Of a stretch of DNA of 64,000 nt, positions 14,708 through 25,071 are shown piece after piece (positions within the stretch are counted from its first letter, which is position 1; the number at the start of each line of letters is the position of its first letter). The notes under the pieces are model-generated. The model searched no databases. It was not told the origin of the DNA and saw only the letters and a list, made by a program, of their open reading frames with translations. The stretch comes from Anaerolineaceae bacterium (lineage in GTDB: Bacteria > Chloroflexota > Anaerolineae > Anaerolineales > Anaerolineaceae), in NCBI GenBank assembly GCA_016841525.1, contig JAENYZ010000001.1, positions 558,001 to 622,000 of the forward strand, in the 5' to 3' direction. Both the position numbers and the translations under genes were made by a program.

Positions 14708-16669
14708 CTAACTAACGGTAAATATCGTTTCTGCACTGCCTCCCAAATAACCATCCTTTGTAGCAATAACAAAGACATTGTATTGACCGTTCCCGCTCTT
14801 CCGCACGTTTATGCGGTAGTTGAAACTCACCATGCCATCGGCAACGGTAATGCCTTTAAAAGTCTGGGGCTTGAACTGGTTGGTTTGAATGGTAACAGCC
14901 ACCGCTGCACCCTGAACCGGGTGAATGCCGTCGGTCACCTTGACAGTGATCAACACCGTATCCTTGTCTGTAAATTGGGCGGCGTGTTCAGGACTGAGGA
15001 TTTCCACCACAAGCTGGTCTTCCTGAGGGGGCGGCGGGGTCAGACCTTCAAGGTAGGCGAGCGCATCCGCAGCCTGGACCAGGCCAAAGCCAAACATCAC
15101 ATCCCGGCCTTCTTCACCAAGGTCAACCGCGGTTGATACCAGAGCTTTACGGATTTGTACGTTTGTCCAGGTGGGTTCTGCAGACCAGATCAGGGCAGCC
15201 ACACCAGAAACATGGGGAGTAGCCATGGATGTGCCGCCCCAGGCTTCGTAGCCGTTCAGTGGCTCGTCAAGGACAAAGGTTGAAACTGTAGCAAGAGAGT
15301 CAACTTTTGACAATAATAATTGTCCATTCTCCAGCGTTGTTGATACAGCAACAATCTCTGATGTATTACCATCACCAAGTGTTGCATACAGATCTTCATT
15401 TTCAACGTTATTGTAGATGATTGCCGCCACACCGCCGCTGTCCTGGACGTTCATCACCTTGTCATAGAAGGAGATATCGCCCCTCTTGCACAGGACAACA
15501 TCATCAGCCCAATCACCGGTACTTAAGCACAAGCCGCCATCGACCAGAGTACCTGCTGCGTTGCCATAGGCTGCAAATTCCACATGGTTGACGCTCAAAT
15601 CAAGATCATCAACAACAACTATATTCATCTCCCATTTAGGTATCGTGGAAAGTACATTAACACCAGGTGCAGCAATTTCAACTTTGTCATTGCGCTGTGA
15701 AAAATCAGCAATTTCAAGGCTGGAATCAAGGGCGGCCACGGATACAACGGAATCGTAAGACGCCGGGTAATGATAGGGGTCAATCTCAGCCCCTTCTACA
15801 TGATCATTGCTTGCTGCAGCGATATGCAAAATACCCGCTTCGTACAATTCGTTAAAGGCACTTTCTTCCTTTGTGTTACTGCCCGTGCCACTCAGACTCA
15901 TGCTGATCACATTTGCGCCCGCTGCCTGGCATTCATAAATGGCTGCAGTCAGGTCGGAGGCATGGGCTTTACTTACCCACAATCCGCTGTCATCAAAGAT
16001 CTTGACGATATGCAGATCAACGGTTCCGGGGCTGACGCCAACAACGCCCAAGCCGTTATTTAAAGCAGAAATTGTGCCGGCGACATGGGATCCGTGAGCA
16101 CCACCATCATTCGTCCAGTCATCATCCACCTGGGACATGCCGGTTACGCCATCACCCACATCCTTTAGGTCCTCGTGCCCACCGTAGTAACCGGTGTCAA
16201 TGATGCAGACTTTAATCCCTTCTCCCGTTGGGACGCCTTCATCAGCAATGCCATCATCATCCTGATCCCAAATTTGTCTTGCCTGGACTGCTTCAAGCCC
16301 CCATGGAATGACTTCATCCCCATATAGATTGATGTCTTCAAACGGAAGCTCGAAAGACATCGGCACGGGTTCAACTGGGATACGTTCCGGGTCAGCTTCA
16401 ACGCTGACGACAAAGGGGTTATTCAGGATGCCATTCAATGCCGCTGCTGGCAGTGAAACAACATAAGCATCCAGCCTTGGAAAGTCATAATGCAAGCTGC
16501 CTTTAGCCTTGGTTATCGCCTGGAATACCTCAGCCTTCCTTTCACTCTGATAGGATACCCACACACGGACCATCTCCTGATTTTGTCCGCGTACCGGGCT
16601 CACAGCAAGAACAACAAAAACAACCAACAACACCAACGAGAAAACCACTCTTATTTTTGAAAATTTCAT
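14708..16669 (-). CDS. Secreted subtilisin-like S8 serine protease with PA insertion
   Basis: A 653-aa exported protease. ATG 16669 is used because a strong AGGAGG lies just before it; the longer frame to 16693 would include that site. Signal peptide about 1-28. Residues 30-95 form an I9-type propeptide (VRVWVSYQSERKAEVF ... VSLPAAALNGILNNPFV). The catalytic triad is visible: Asp in CIIDTGYYGGHED (about 158), His in GGAHGSHVAGTIS (about 195) and Ser in GGTSMATPHVSGVAALI (about 480). A PA-like domain (about 340-430, GGLCLSTGDWADDVVLCKRG, VAAIIYNN) is inserted between His and Ser. The C-terminal about 95 residues form an Ig-like domain after a Pro-rich hinge. It likely degrades extracellular protein for amino-acid fermentation. 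Confidence 0.93.
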   Translation of the reverse strand: MKFSKIRVVFSLVLLVVFVVLAVSPVRGQNQEMVRVWVSYQSERKAEVFQAITKAKGSLHYDFPRLDAYVVSLPAAALNGILNNPFVVSVEADPERIPVEPVPMSFELPFEDINLYGDEVIPWGLEAVQARQIWDQDDDGIADEGVPTGEGIKVCIIDTGYYGGHEDLKDVGDGVTGMSQVDDDWTNDGGAHGSHVAGTISALNNGLGVVGVSPGTVDLHIVKIFDDSGLWVSKAHASDLTAAIYECQAAGANVISMSLSGTGSNTKEESAFNELYEAGILHIAAASNDHVEGAEIDPYHYPASYDSVVSVAALDSSLEIADFSQRNDKVEIAAPGVNVLSTIPKWEMNIVVVDDLDLSVNHVEFAAYGNAAGTLVDGGLCLSTGDWADDVVLCKRGDISFYDKVMNVQDSGGVAAIIYNNVENEDLYATLGDGNTSEIVAVSTTLENGQLLLSKVDSLATVSTFVLDEPLNGYEAWGGTSMATPHVSGVAALIWSAEPTWTNVQIRKALVSTAVDLGEEGRDVMFGFGLVQAADALAYLEGLTPPPPQEDQLVVEILSPEHAAQFTDKDTVLITVKVTDGIHPVQGAAVAVTIQTNQFKPQTFKGITVADGMVSFNYRINVRKSGNGQYNVFVIATKDGYLGGSAETIFTVS

Positions 16670-16858
16670 TTCAGCCTCCTGGGATTGTGACAATAATTAA
16701 TTATAATCTTATTTTTGGTGGATTTAATAACATTTTGAACGAAATTCCCGATGAATTTCTTAAAATGCAATAGCAAATCCGCAGACAAAACCTGGTCAAG
16801 ATGCATGAAGAAGTGCAATTAAGAACAGGTGCTTTTTAACAAATTTTTGGTGGAATTT

Positions 16859-16887
16859 TTGACTTTTAACTCCATTTGTGCTATTCT
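16859..16887 (+). promoter_or_regulatory. Promoter for the MBL-fold hydrolase gene
   Basis: TTGACT (16859-16864), a 17-base spacer and TATTCT (16882-16887). The start codon is 35 bases downstream, with AAGGATAAGGA as ribosome site. Confidence 0.6.
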
Positions 16888-16922
16888 TTGCTGAACTTTG
16901 GTGAAGGATAAGGATCAATTAT

Positions 16923-17783
16923 ATGCAGCGTGAACGTGTATCTGAAAATGTTTACTGGTTCCAGAGCGACATGTATGCACAGGTCTCAGCAGGGGTCGTT
17001 GCTGGGCCGCAATTTGCTGTCATTATCGACACGTTGATGCCGCAGGAAAGCCTCGAAATTCGTGACTTTGTCGAAAACAGGCTTAATTTATCAATCAGAT
17101 ATGTGATCAACACCCACCACCACGCCGACCACAGCTGGGGTAATTGTTTTTTCCCAGGTGCAACCGTTGTTGCGCACGAACAATGCCGGCAATTGCTCCT
17201 GGAACGCGGACCACAAGCCCTTGAAGTAGCAGGACAGGATAACTCGTTTTATAGTCAGCTAAAAATCATTCCCCCGCATATTACGTTCAGCCAGGGCAGC
17301 TTTAATATCCAGGTTGGCAAGAAAACCCTCCGGTTATTTTCAGCTCCAGGGCATTCTGAGGATGGTATCGCTGTCCTAATTGAAGAAGATCGGATCCTGT
17401 TTTCAGGGGATGTGTTTATGCCGCTGCCCTTTATCGTTGAGGGGAACATTGAACAAATGATAAAGACGATTCAAGGCTTTAATGATTTAGGACTTGAAAA
17501 CATCATTCAGGGACACGGCGATATTATTCTCAGGGGTGAAATTGAAGAGAAGATCAAGGAAAACGTAACCTACCTTAAGGCAATCCAAAAAGCTGTCCTC
17601 ACTGCAAACCGACGAAAAAACCCCCTGGAAGTTCTAGACAGCATCGGTGTTGAAGCCTGCGGTAAAAGCCGGATATTGTTGGGCGGTTTGGCAAGCCAGC
17701 TGCACAAGCGAAACTTGCGTTACCTGTATCGTCAAAGCATCGACAACCAGGAACAAACCCAGGTAACTTCTGAATTGTTTTAA
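16923..17783 (+). CDS. MBL-fold metallo-hydrolase
   Basis: A 286-aa soluble protein of the metallo-beta-lactamase fold. The zinc motif HxHxDH is present in NTHHHADHSWGN (about 61-72); other ligands are APGHSEDG (about 142-149), the Asp of LFSGDVFMP (about 160) and His in IIQGHGDII (about 199). The active site looks complete. The N-terminal pattern (VSENVYWFQSDMYAQVSAGVV) places it among the general Zn hydrolases of the glyoxalase II / quorum-quenching-like group, but the substrate cannot be deduced. Its stop codon overlaps that of the converging membrane protein gene by 4 bases. Confidence 0.85.
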   Translation: MQRERVSENVYWFQSDMYAQVSAGVVAGPQFAVIIDTLMPQESLEIRDFVENRLNLSIRYVINTHHHADHSWGNCFFPGATVVAHEQCRQLLLERGPQALEVAGQDNSFYSQLKIIPPHITFSQGSFNIQVGKKTLRLFSAPGHSEDGIAVLIEEDRILFSGDVFMPLPFIVEGNIEQMIKTIQGFNDLGLENIIQGHGDIILRGEIEEKIKENVTYLKAIQKAVLTANRRKNPLEVLDSIGVEACGKSRILLGGLASQLHKRNLRYLYRQSIDNQEQTQVTSELF

Positions 17784-18601
17784 CGCCAAATCAGGCTGAC
17801 AAAAATCATTAAAATAAGCATTGCTGCAGGTTCACCCCAAAGCCCCCACTTTCTTCGTGATTCTTTAATACCTGTCACAAGACTGGTCAGGCTGTAAGCT
17901 GTTCCCACAAGAATTAATCCCGACTGAATAGGTGAAAGCGGCAGGTAGTGAAAACCAACAACGATCTGGGATAATGCAAGACTGTTGATTAAAGCCCAAA
18001 GGGGAAGCCAGCGTCCTAATCTCAGTTGAAGAGAACGAGAAATTGCCATCAAAGCGCCAATACCAAGAAGGGGAAGCCGAATAAATAGCCGCAAGTTTGA
18101 CGAAAAAACAGCCACCGATAAAAGGAAATAAAGGGCAAAAGACAAGCCTGTTAAACCAATAACCGCCAGGGGAAGTTTGTTTTCCTCAGGAGGGACCACG
18201 TTGTATTCCCCAATAAAAACTGCAACCAGCAGAACGCTGCCCAGGCCGTAAATCACCCACCAGTATGCGCCGCCCGCAAAGGAATTCAATACAACGCCGA
18301 TCACAAAGGTTGTAAGAATCGGTACAACCCAATGACGCGAATAGGAAAGGAATGAAGCATCCTTTTCTTTTTCTGGATGGGATTGTATCAGCCAATCCAT
18401 CCCTGCTGCAGCTAATATTGCAGTGAAAATTGTTGTTATCGTGCTGAAATCCACCAAAATCGCAATCAGAATGCCAAAAATTGTAAAAGAAATTCTTTGG
18501 GCAGGAAAAGAAACAATTTGCGTCAAAGCAAAAGCCAGCATGATCGCAGCAGACACAATTGACAGGCGGTTGATCTCTGGCAAGGACTGTTTATTTAACA
18601 T
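17780..18601 (-). CDS. Polytopic membrane protein of unknown function
   Basis: A 273-aa protein with seven or eight predicted hydrophobic segments and short loops. The first two lie at about 14-55, and a slightly longer polar loop follows at about 70-85 (SHPEKEKDASFLSYSRHW). It ends in a hydrophobic segment (AAMLILMIFVSLIW). No transporter signature or conserved catalytic residues were recognised. It stands alone on the minus strand and converges on the MBL hydrolase gene with overlapping stop codons. Function unknown; a conserved Anaerolineae membrane protein is my best description. Confidence 0.7.
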   Translation of the reverse strand: MLNKQSLPEINRLSIVSAAIMLAFALTQIVSFPAQRISFTIFGILIAILVDFSTITTIFTAILAAAGMDWLIQSHPEKEKDASFLSYSRHWVVPILTTFVIGVVLNSFAGGAYWWVIYGLGSVLLVAVFIGEYNVVPPEENKLPLAVIGLTGLSFALYFLLSVAVFSSNLRLFIRLPLLGIGALMAISRSLQLRLGRWLPLWALINSLALSQIVVGFHYLPLSPIQSGLILVGTAYSLTSLVTGIKESRRKWGLWGEPAAMLILMIFVSLIWR

Positions 18602-18763
18602 GGCAATATTTTACCATGCACCCAAAAAATCAATTCTTGTACCCGGAAAAATCAGTCAGCCGTCGTAATTCTGACTGGAAAAATCCACCTCCTGTCGGGT
18701 CAGGGCAATGACAAGGTCGGTGTATCTAATCAAACCATACTCAAATCTATAAATTGAAGGCAC

Positions 18764-18975
18764 TAAAGCCTTCTCCTGGAGGGGAAGGTGGCGCAAAGCG
18801 CCGGATGAGGTGTCACAAATTATATTCAACAGATAACTTGGTGTTGTTGTTGCGCCATCACTGTTATATTATTACTCTTGTTATTCTGAACAGATCAAAA
18901 TTGAGTTATATTCCCCATTTTTCACCTCATCAGTCTGCTTCGCAGACAGCTTCCCCTGGAGGGGAAGCCTTTAAA
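18764..18975. repeat. MITE-like unit E: two inverted halves around a 109-base core
   Basis: The left half (18764-18813) reads AAAGCCTTCTCCTGGAGGGG ... with the stem GGCGCAAAGCGCC, ending GGATGAGGTG. The core is at 18814-18922. The right half (18923-18975) starts CACCTCATCAG, has the stem GTCTGCTTCGCAGAC and the palindrome CTTCCCCTGGAGGGGAAG, ending CCTTT. The halves are inverted copies. Same family as 163-1296. The rest of 18602-19204 shows no gene. Confidence 0.8.
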
Positions 18976-19185
18976 TCGCGCTAAATTTGCTTATTAAAAG
19001 GAAATTTGTGTATAAAAAATTATTTGACTGTCCAAACTAAAAATGTAAATAATTATCCAGGGAATAGGTTGGAAGATAAAATATCCAGCGGTTTTTCTGA
19101 ACTTTATTTTGATAACGAATTATTGTTTTGACTTTCCTATTGCCCTGCCTCTCGGGTTCGTTTTATAGCCTTCGGGAGCCTGATG

Positions 19186-19194
19186 TGGTAAAAT
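19186..19194 (+). promoter_or_regulatory. Extended -10 promoter TGGTAAAAT just before ATG 19205
   Basis: TGG plus TAAAAT ends only 10 bases before the start codon. The mRNA would have a 3-4 base leader, and no ribosome site is visible. A nearly leaderless mRNA is likely. Confidence 0.45.
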
Positions 19195-19204
19195 TACAGA
19201 TTGT

Positions 19205-20215
19205 ATGAACACAAGTTCTGAAAATAAGATCAAAAGACCAAAAATCATTGACGCGCTTAAAGCAGGGTTTAACACCATCGCCAATAAGCCGTACCTGATG
19301 ATCCCCCCTATTTTGCTGGACCTATTTCTCTGGTTTGGTCCAGCCTGGCGTGTGGATTCATTTTTTCGTCCAATGATACAAAATTTTTCTTCACTACCCG
19401 GCATAGACAATCCTGAGTACGCTGAATTATTTGAGAGTTTCCAATCCATTTGGACAGATATCTTTTCAAGCTTAAACCTTGCACGATCAATTCGTACAAT
19501 ACCGATCGGCGTCCCAAGCTTGATCATATCAAAGCAGCCTTTTTTAAACCCATTAGGCAGCCCATTGGTTTTTAATCTCGACTCCAGCGGAAGCATTATC
19601 GGTCTCTGGTTGATCTTCCTGCTGGTTGGTTTCTTTTTAGGAAGCCTGTATTTTAACAACATTTCGAACCAAATTGTCGATATTCACAGCGACAAAGATC
19701 GCAGCATTAAGGGCTTATTTACCGCATATCTCCAGGTAATCCTGATGCCGATTTTGATCCTGGTTATTTTATTAATTGCCAGCATTCCCCTGGTCTTGAT
19801 CCTGGGAGCCATCTCATTGATCAGTCCTGCGGTCAGTCAATTTATATTTTTGGTGATGGGTTTTGTTTTATTGTGGATTATCCTCCCCCTGGTATTTACA
19901 CCTCATGGGATTTTCCTTTACAAGCAAAACCTGATTTCAGCCATGATGACCAGCATCAGCGTTGTGCGAACATCGATGAGCCAAACGACATGGTTCATCT
20001 TTTCAGCCTTTGTTTTAATTGAAGGTCTGAATTATCTCTGGTCATCCCCCGCAGTTGACAATTGGTTCTTGATTGTGGGTATCTTTGGACATGCCTTCAT
20101 CGCCTCAGCGGTTATTGCAGCATCCTTTCATTACTTTCTTGATGCCACAGCATTTACACAGTCAGTAATGAACAAGAATATGATGCCCATAAAAGAAAGT
20201 ATGAAAAAATCATAA
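19205..20215 (+). CDS. Integral membrane protein of unknown function, upstream of gyrB
   Basis: A 336-aa protein with an N-terminal amphipathic stretch (ALKAGFNTIANKPYLMIPP), a first membrane segment at about 35-50, an extracytoplasmic loop of about 80 residues, and then five or so strong hydrophobic segments (about 137-158, 178-208, 212-240, 265-285 and 300-325). The repeated layout resembles the GDPD-membrane or DUF-type six-helix proteins, but I cannot name a family. It is followed 18 bases later by gyrB, so the two are likely co-transcribed. No ribosome site precedes the ATG. Confidence 0.7.
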   Translation: MNTSSENKIKRPKIIDALKAGFNTIANKPYLMIPPILLDLFLWFGPAWRVDSFFRPMIQNFSSLPGIDNPEYAELFESFQSIWTDIFSSLNLARSIRTIPIGVPSLIISKQPFLNPLGSPLVFNLDSSGSIIGLWLIFLLVGFFLGSLYFNNISNQIVDIHSDKDRSIKGLFTAYLQVILMPILILVILLIASIPLVLILGAISLISPAVSQFIFLVMGFVLLWIILPLVFTPHGIFLYKQNLISAMMTSISVVRTSMSQTTWFIFSAFVLIEGLNYLWSSPAVDNWFLIVGIFGHAFIASAVIAASFHYFLDATAFTQSVMNKNMMPIKESMKKS

Positions 20216-22150
<1,935 letters not shown>

Positions 22151-22172
22151 TCTTCTATAAACAAATAATCAT

Positions 22173-22208
22173 GAGGTTGTATCCTGCCAGGATGCAGCCT
22201 CTTTTTTT
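22173..22208 (+). terminator. Strong intrinsic terminator of gyrB
   Basis: GAGGTTGTATCCTG pairs with the GGATGCAGCCTC arm across a short loop and is followed by seven Ts. Confidence 0.85.
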
Positions 22209-22421
22209 GTGATTGGAGAATAGTGAGTAGTGAGTGGGGAATGGTGTGTTGTGTGTCGTCCTGAAATATGTTTACAAAATAAGTTTGCTATTAGGAATTG
22301 GGTACTAGGAATCAGGGATTTGCAGAATTCGAGTTTCAAAGATAGCTCGTCTCAAGCTGCAATAAAAACCTTAGATCACACTCAGGTAGGGTAAAATCAG
22401 CAGGTGATCAAAGCTTACCCA
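22209..22421. other. Non-coding stretch with degenerate short direct repeats
   Basis: It holds low-complexity GTGAGTAGTGAGTGGGGAATGG followed by worn copies of an ATTAGGAATT/GGGTACTAGGAATCAGGGA-like motif. It looks like the remains of a decayed repeat. No gene. Confidence 0.4.
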
Positions 22422-22430
22422 TGTTATAAT
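22422..22430 (+). promoter_or_regulatory. Extended -10 promoter TGTTATAAT for the ABC operon
   Basis: TGT plus a perfect TATAAT lies 38 bases before the first ABC gene. No convincing -35 box. Confidence 0.5.
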
Positions 22431-22468
22431 CAACAATCCTGTTCGCAACACAGAATTAATTCAAGCCC

Positions 22469-23260
22469 ATGAATGCTTTTTTTGCCACAATTCACACATC
22501 CTTTCGAAGGCAGCTCACCTATCGCGCTGCCAACCTATCAGGGCTGTTTACAAACCTGATGTTCGGATTTTTTCGCGCAGCGGTTTTGATTGCTTTATAC
22601 AAGGAACAAACCAGCGTAAATGGCCTCTCAATTAACGGCGCTGTCACCTATGCTGGTTTAACCCAATCCCTGATCGGCGTGATGAGTTTTTTTCATTGGT
22701 ACGACCTGATGCATACCGTGTACGACGGACGGGTTGGCGCAGACCTTCTCAGACCCATCAATTACTTTTCATACTGGTTAGGGATCGACATTGGACGTGC
22801 CCTTGGCGCTTTGATCATTCGTGGTCTTCCCTTGTTCCTGGTTTTCTCCGTTTTCTATGACATCACTCTGCCAGAGTCGCTCATCCAATGGAACCTGTTT
22901 GCTTTGTCCATCCTGTTTGCCCTGCTGATTAGTTTTTCGTGGCGTTTTTTGGTCAACCTGGCATCCTTCTGGACGCCAAACGCCCTCGGAATTGGGCGTT
23001 TCGCATTTGGTTTGAGCTGGACCCTTTCAGGCTTTTATTTTCCCTTAGCTTTATTCCCTGATTGGCTGGCAAATTTCTGCCGGTTAACACCTTTTGGCGC
23101 AAGTCTTTATTTTCCCATCCAGGTTTTTATCGGGAATGTCCAGGGAGCTGAAATTATGCAAGGGTTCTTTATCCAGGTTTTTTGGGTTGTTACACTGATC
23201 ATCCTTGGGCACATCGTTCTTGCCCAGGGTGTAAAAAAATTGGTGATCCAGGGTGGTTAA
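22469..23260 (+). CDS. ABC-2 type transporter permease (first subunit)
   Basis: A 263-aa membrane protein with six hydrophobic segments and a short cytosolic N-terminus (MNAFFATIHTSFRRQLTYRAANLSG), typical of the paired ABC-2 permeases encoded with a NatA-like ATPase. The recurring motif GRVGADLLRPINYFSYWLG is shared in position with VIKGTFDQLLLRPVNITMQVLG in the next gene, showing that the two permeases are paralogues that should form a heterodimer. The substrate is not evident; related systems export drugs, viologens or glycolipids. First gene of a three-gene operon. Confidence 0.85.
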   Translation: MNAFFATIHTSFRRQLTYRAANLSGLFTNLMFGFFRAAVLIALYKEQTSVNGLSINGAVTYAGLTQSLIGVMSFFHWYDLMHTVYDGRVGADLLRPINYFSYWLGIDIGRALGALIIRGLPLFLVFSVFYDITLPESLIQWNLFALSILFALLISFSWRFLVNLASFWTPNALGIGRFAFGLSWTLSGFYFPLALFPDWLANFCRLTPFGASLYFPIQVFIGNVQGAEIMQGFFIQVFWVVTLIILGHIVLAQGVKKLVIQGG

Positions 23261-23261
23261 G

Positions 23262-24071
23262 ATGCGTCGAAATTTATCCCTATTGTTCAGGTTATTGAGA
23301 ATCCAGATCCGCTCACAACTGCAATATCCGGCATCTTTTGTCATGGAGGTCCTCAGCCAGGCAATGATCCTGGGCTTTTTCTTTGTGGCTTTTGCTGTGA
23401 CATTAAGCCAGTTTGGAGATATTGGCGGCTGGACTCTTGGCGAGGTTGCACTCCTGTGGGGCTTGGCGGAATTCAGTTTTGGCATGATGGATATGATCTT
23501 CAGCGGTTTTGATTATGATGCCTTTGGTCCCTTAGTTATCAAAGGCACTTTTGACCAGCTGCTATTAAGACCAGTTAATATCACCATGCAGGTATTGGGA
23601 TCACGCTTTGTTTTACGCCGATTGGGGAAAATCATTGAGGGATTGATCATCTTCATCATTGGACTGAGCCTGGCCAATGTGGACTGGACGCTGGGAAGGA
23701 TTCTCTACATCCCGGTGCTGATATTCTGCCAGGTTCTGTTCTTTGGGAGCCTGTTCATTTTCGGTGCCACCACAACATTCTGGACAAAGGAGCGCCTTGA
23801 AATTTTGAATGTGTTTACTTATGGCGGCAGTGAAATTATGTCCTATCCCATGCATATTTTCCCCAGGGCGATTCGGCTGCTTTTCTCATTTGTTGTCCCG
23901 GCTATTTTTCTAAGTTACTTTCCTATGGTCTACATATTAGACAAACCCAACCCGTTAAATATGCCGGTATTCACTTCATTTTTAGCGCCATTCATTGCGA
24001 TAAGCATGTTTTGGCTCTCATTGAAATTCTGGCGTTTTGGTATTAAAAACTACCAAAGCACAGGGAGTTAG
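23262..24071 (+). CDS. ABC-2 type transporter permease (second subunit)
   Basis: A 269-aa, six-segment membrane protein. Start ATG 23262 is preferred (GGTGG ribosome site 6 bases before it); the alternative GTG 23253 would overlap the previous gene by 8 bases. The N-terminus is MRRNLSLLFRLLRIQIRSQL, with the same amphipathic entry as its partner, and the LLLRPVNI motif marks the coupling helix region at about 100. Ends with a basic tail (FWRFGIKNYQSTGS). Spacing of 3 bases to the ATPase gene argues for one transcript and one complex. Confidence 0.85.
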   Translation: MRRNLSLLFRLLRIQIRSQLQYPASFVMEVLSQAMILGFFFVAFAVTLSQFGDIGGWTLGEVALLWGLAEFSFGMMDMIFSGFDYDAFGPLVIKGTFDQLLLRPVNITMQVLGSRFVLRRLGKIIEGLIIFIIGLSLANVDWTLGRILYIPVLIFCQVLFFGSLFIFGATTTFWTKERLEILNVFTYGGSEIMSYPMHIFPRAIRLLFSFVVPAIFLSYFPMVYILDKPNPLNMPVFTSFLAPFIAISMFWLSLKFWRFGIKNYQSTGS

Positions 24072-24074
24072 ATT

Positions 24075-25067
24075 ATGGAAGCAATCATCAAGGCTGACCG
24101 TTTATCTAAAGATTATAAAATTTATAAGGACCACAAGGGTTATCTCGGTGCTTTACGAAACTTATTTGACCGCCGTTTTACTTTGGTCCATGCTGTCAAT
24201 GATGTCAGCTTTAGAATCTACCCGGGTGAATTGATAGGTTATATCGGCCCAAATGGTGCAGGAAAATCCACAACCATTAAAATGCTGACAGGATTGCTGG
24301 TGCCAACATCAGGCGAGGTTCAGGTCAACGAATTCATCCCCTGGAAAGACCGCAAGGACTATGTCAAACACATCGGGGCTGTTTTTGGACAGCGCACCAC
24401 ATTATGGTGGGATTTGCCCGTTCGGGACTCTCTTGAGCTTTTGAAACACATCTACGAGATACCCTCAGACCGGTTCAAGCAAAATTTAGATTCCTTTCGT
24501 GCAATCCTTGAACTGGATGCCTTCATGGATACGCCCGTCCGCTCTCTTTCTTTAGGGCAGAGAATGCGGGCTGATCTTTGTGCGGCTTTACTGCACGATC
24601 CAAAATTGATTTTTTTAGACGAACCCACCATCGGATTGGATGTCGTTGCAAAACAAAGGGTGCGGGAATTTATTCAATTTATCAATGCCAAAAGGGGAAC
24701 GACCATCCTGTTAACAACCCATGACACTGCGGATATTGCCAAACTTTGCAAACGCATTATGATCATTGATCATGGAAAAATCCTATACGACGGTGAATTC
24801 GATGAATTGATCAAATACTACGGGGGAAGCAGGGTGCTGAGTGTTGAATTTGCCGAGTTTTATCAAGACCCAACGATTGACCAGGCTAAAATTATCCAAA
24901 GAGATGGGGTGAATGTGATCTATTCATTCAAAAGGGAAGACATTTCTGCATCAAAACTCATTCATCAACTCTCAGAGAAATACCGCATTCGTGACCTTGA
25001 AGTGCAGGACCAGGCAATTGAGGACGTCATTCGGGATATCTACGAAAATCAATTGCTATATAATTAA
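24075..25067 (+). CDS. ABC transporter ATP-binding protein (NatA/CcmA-like)
   Basis: A 330-aa ATPase. Walker A GYIGPNGAGKSTT (about 56-68), Q-loop in HIGAVFGQRTTLWWDLPV, signature LSLGQRMRADLCAALL (about 157-172), Walker B KLIFLDEPTIGLD (about 176-188) and switch His in LLTTHDTADIAKL. The extra about 100 C-terminal residues are usual for the exporter-type ATPases working with ABC-2 permeases. It energises the two permeases encoded just upstream. The downstream dinB starts 5 bases after its stop. Confidence 0.93.
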   Translation: MEAIIKADRLSKDYKIYKDHKGYLGALRNLFDRRFTLVHAVNDVSFRIYPGELIGYIGPNGAGKSTTIKMLTGLLVPTSGEVQVNEFIPWKDRKDYVKHIGAVFGQRTTLWWDLPVRDSLELLKHIYEIPSDRFKQNLDSFRAILELDAFMDTPVRSLSLGQRMRADLCAALLHDPKLIFLDEPTIGLDVVAKQRVREFIQFINAKRGTTILLTTHDTADIAKLCKRIMIIDHGKILYDGEFDELIKYYGGSRVLSVEFAEFYQDPTIDQAKIIQRDGVNVIYSFKREDISASKLIHQLSEKYRIRDLEVQDQAIEDVIRDIYENQLLYN

Positions 25068-25071
25068 TCTT

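Noticed and set aside
22209-22330. Origin of replication next to gyrB
   Set aside because: No cluster of DnaA boxes (TTATCCACA-type), no dnaA, dnaN or recF nearby; the repeats are low-complexity remains.
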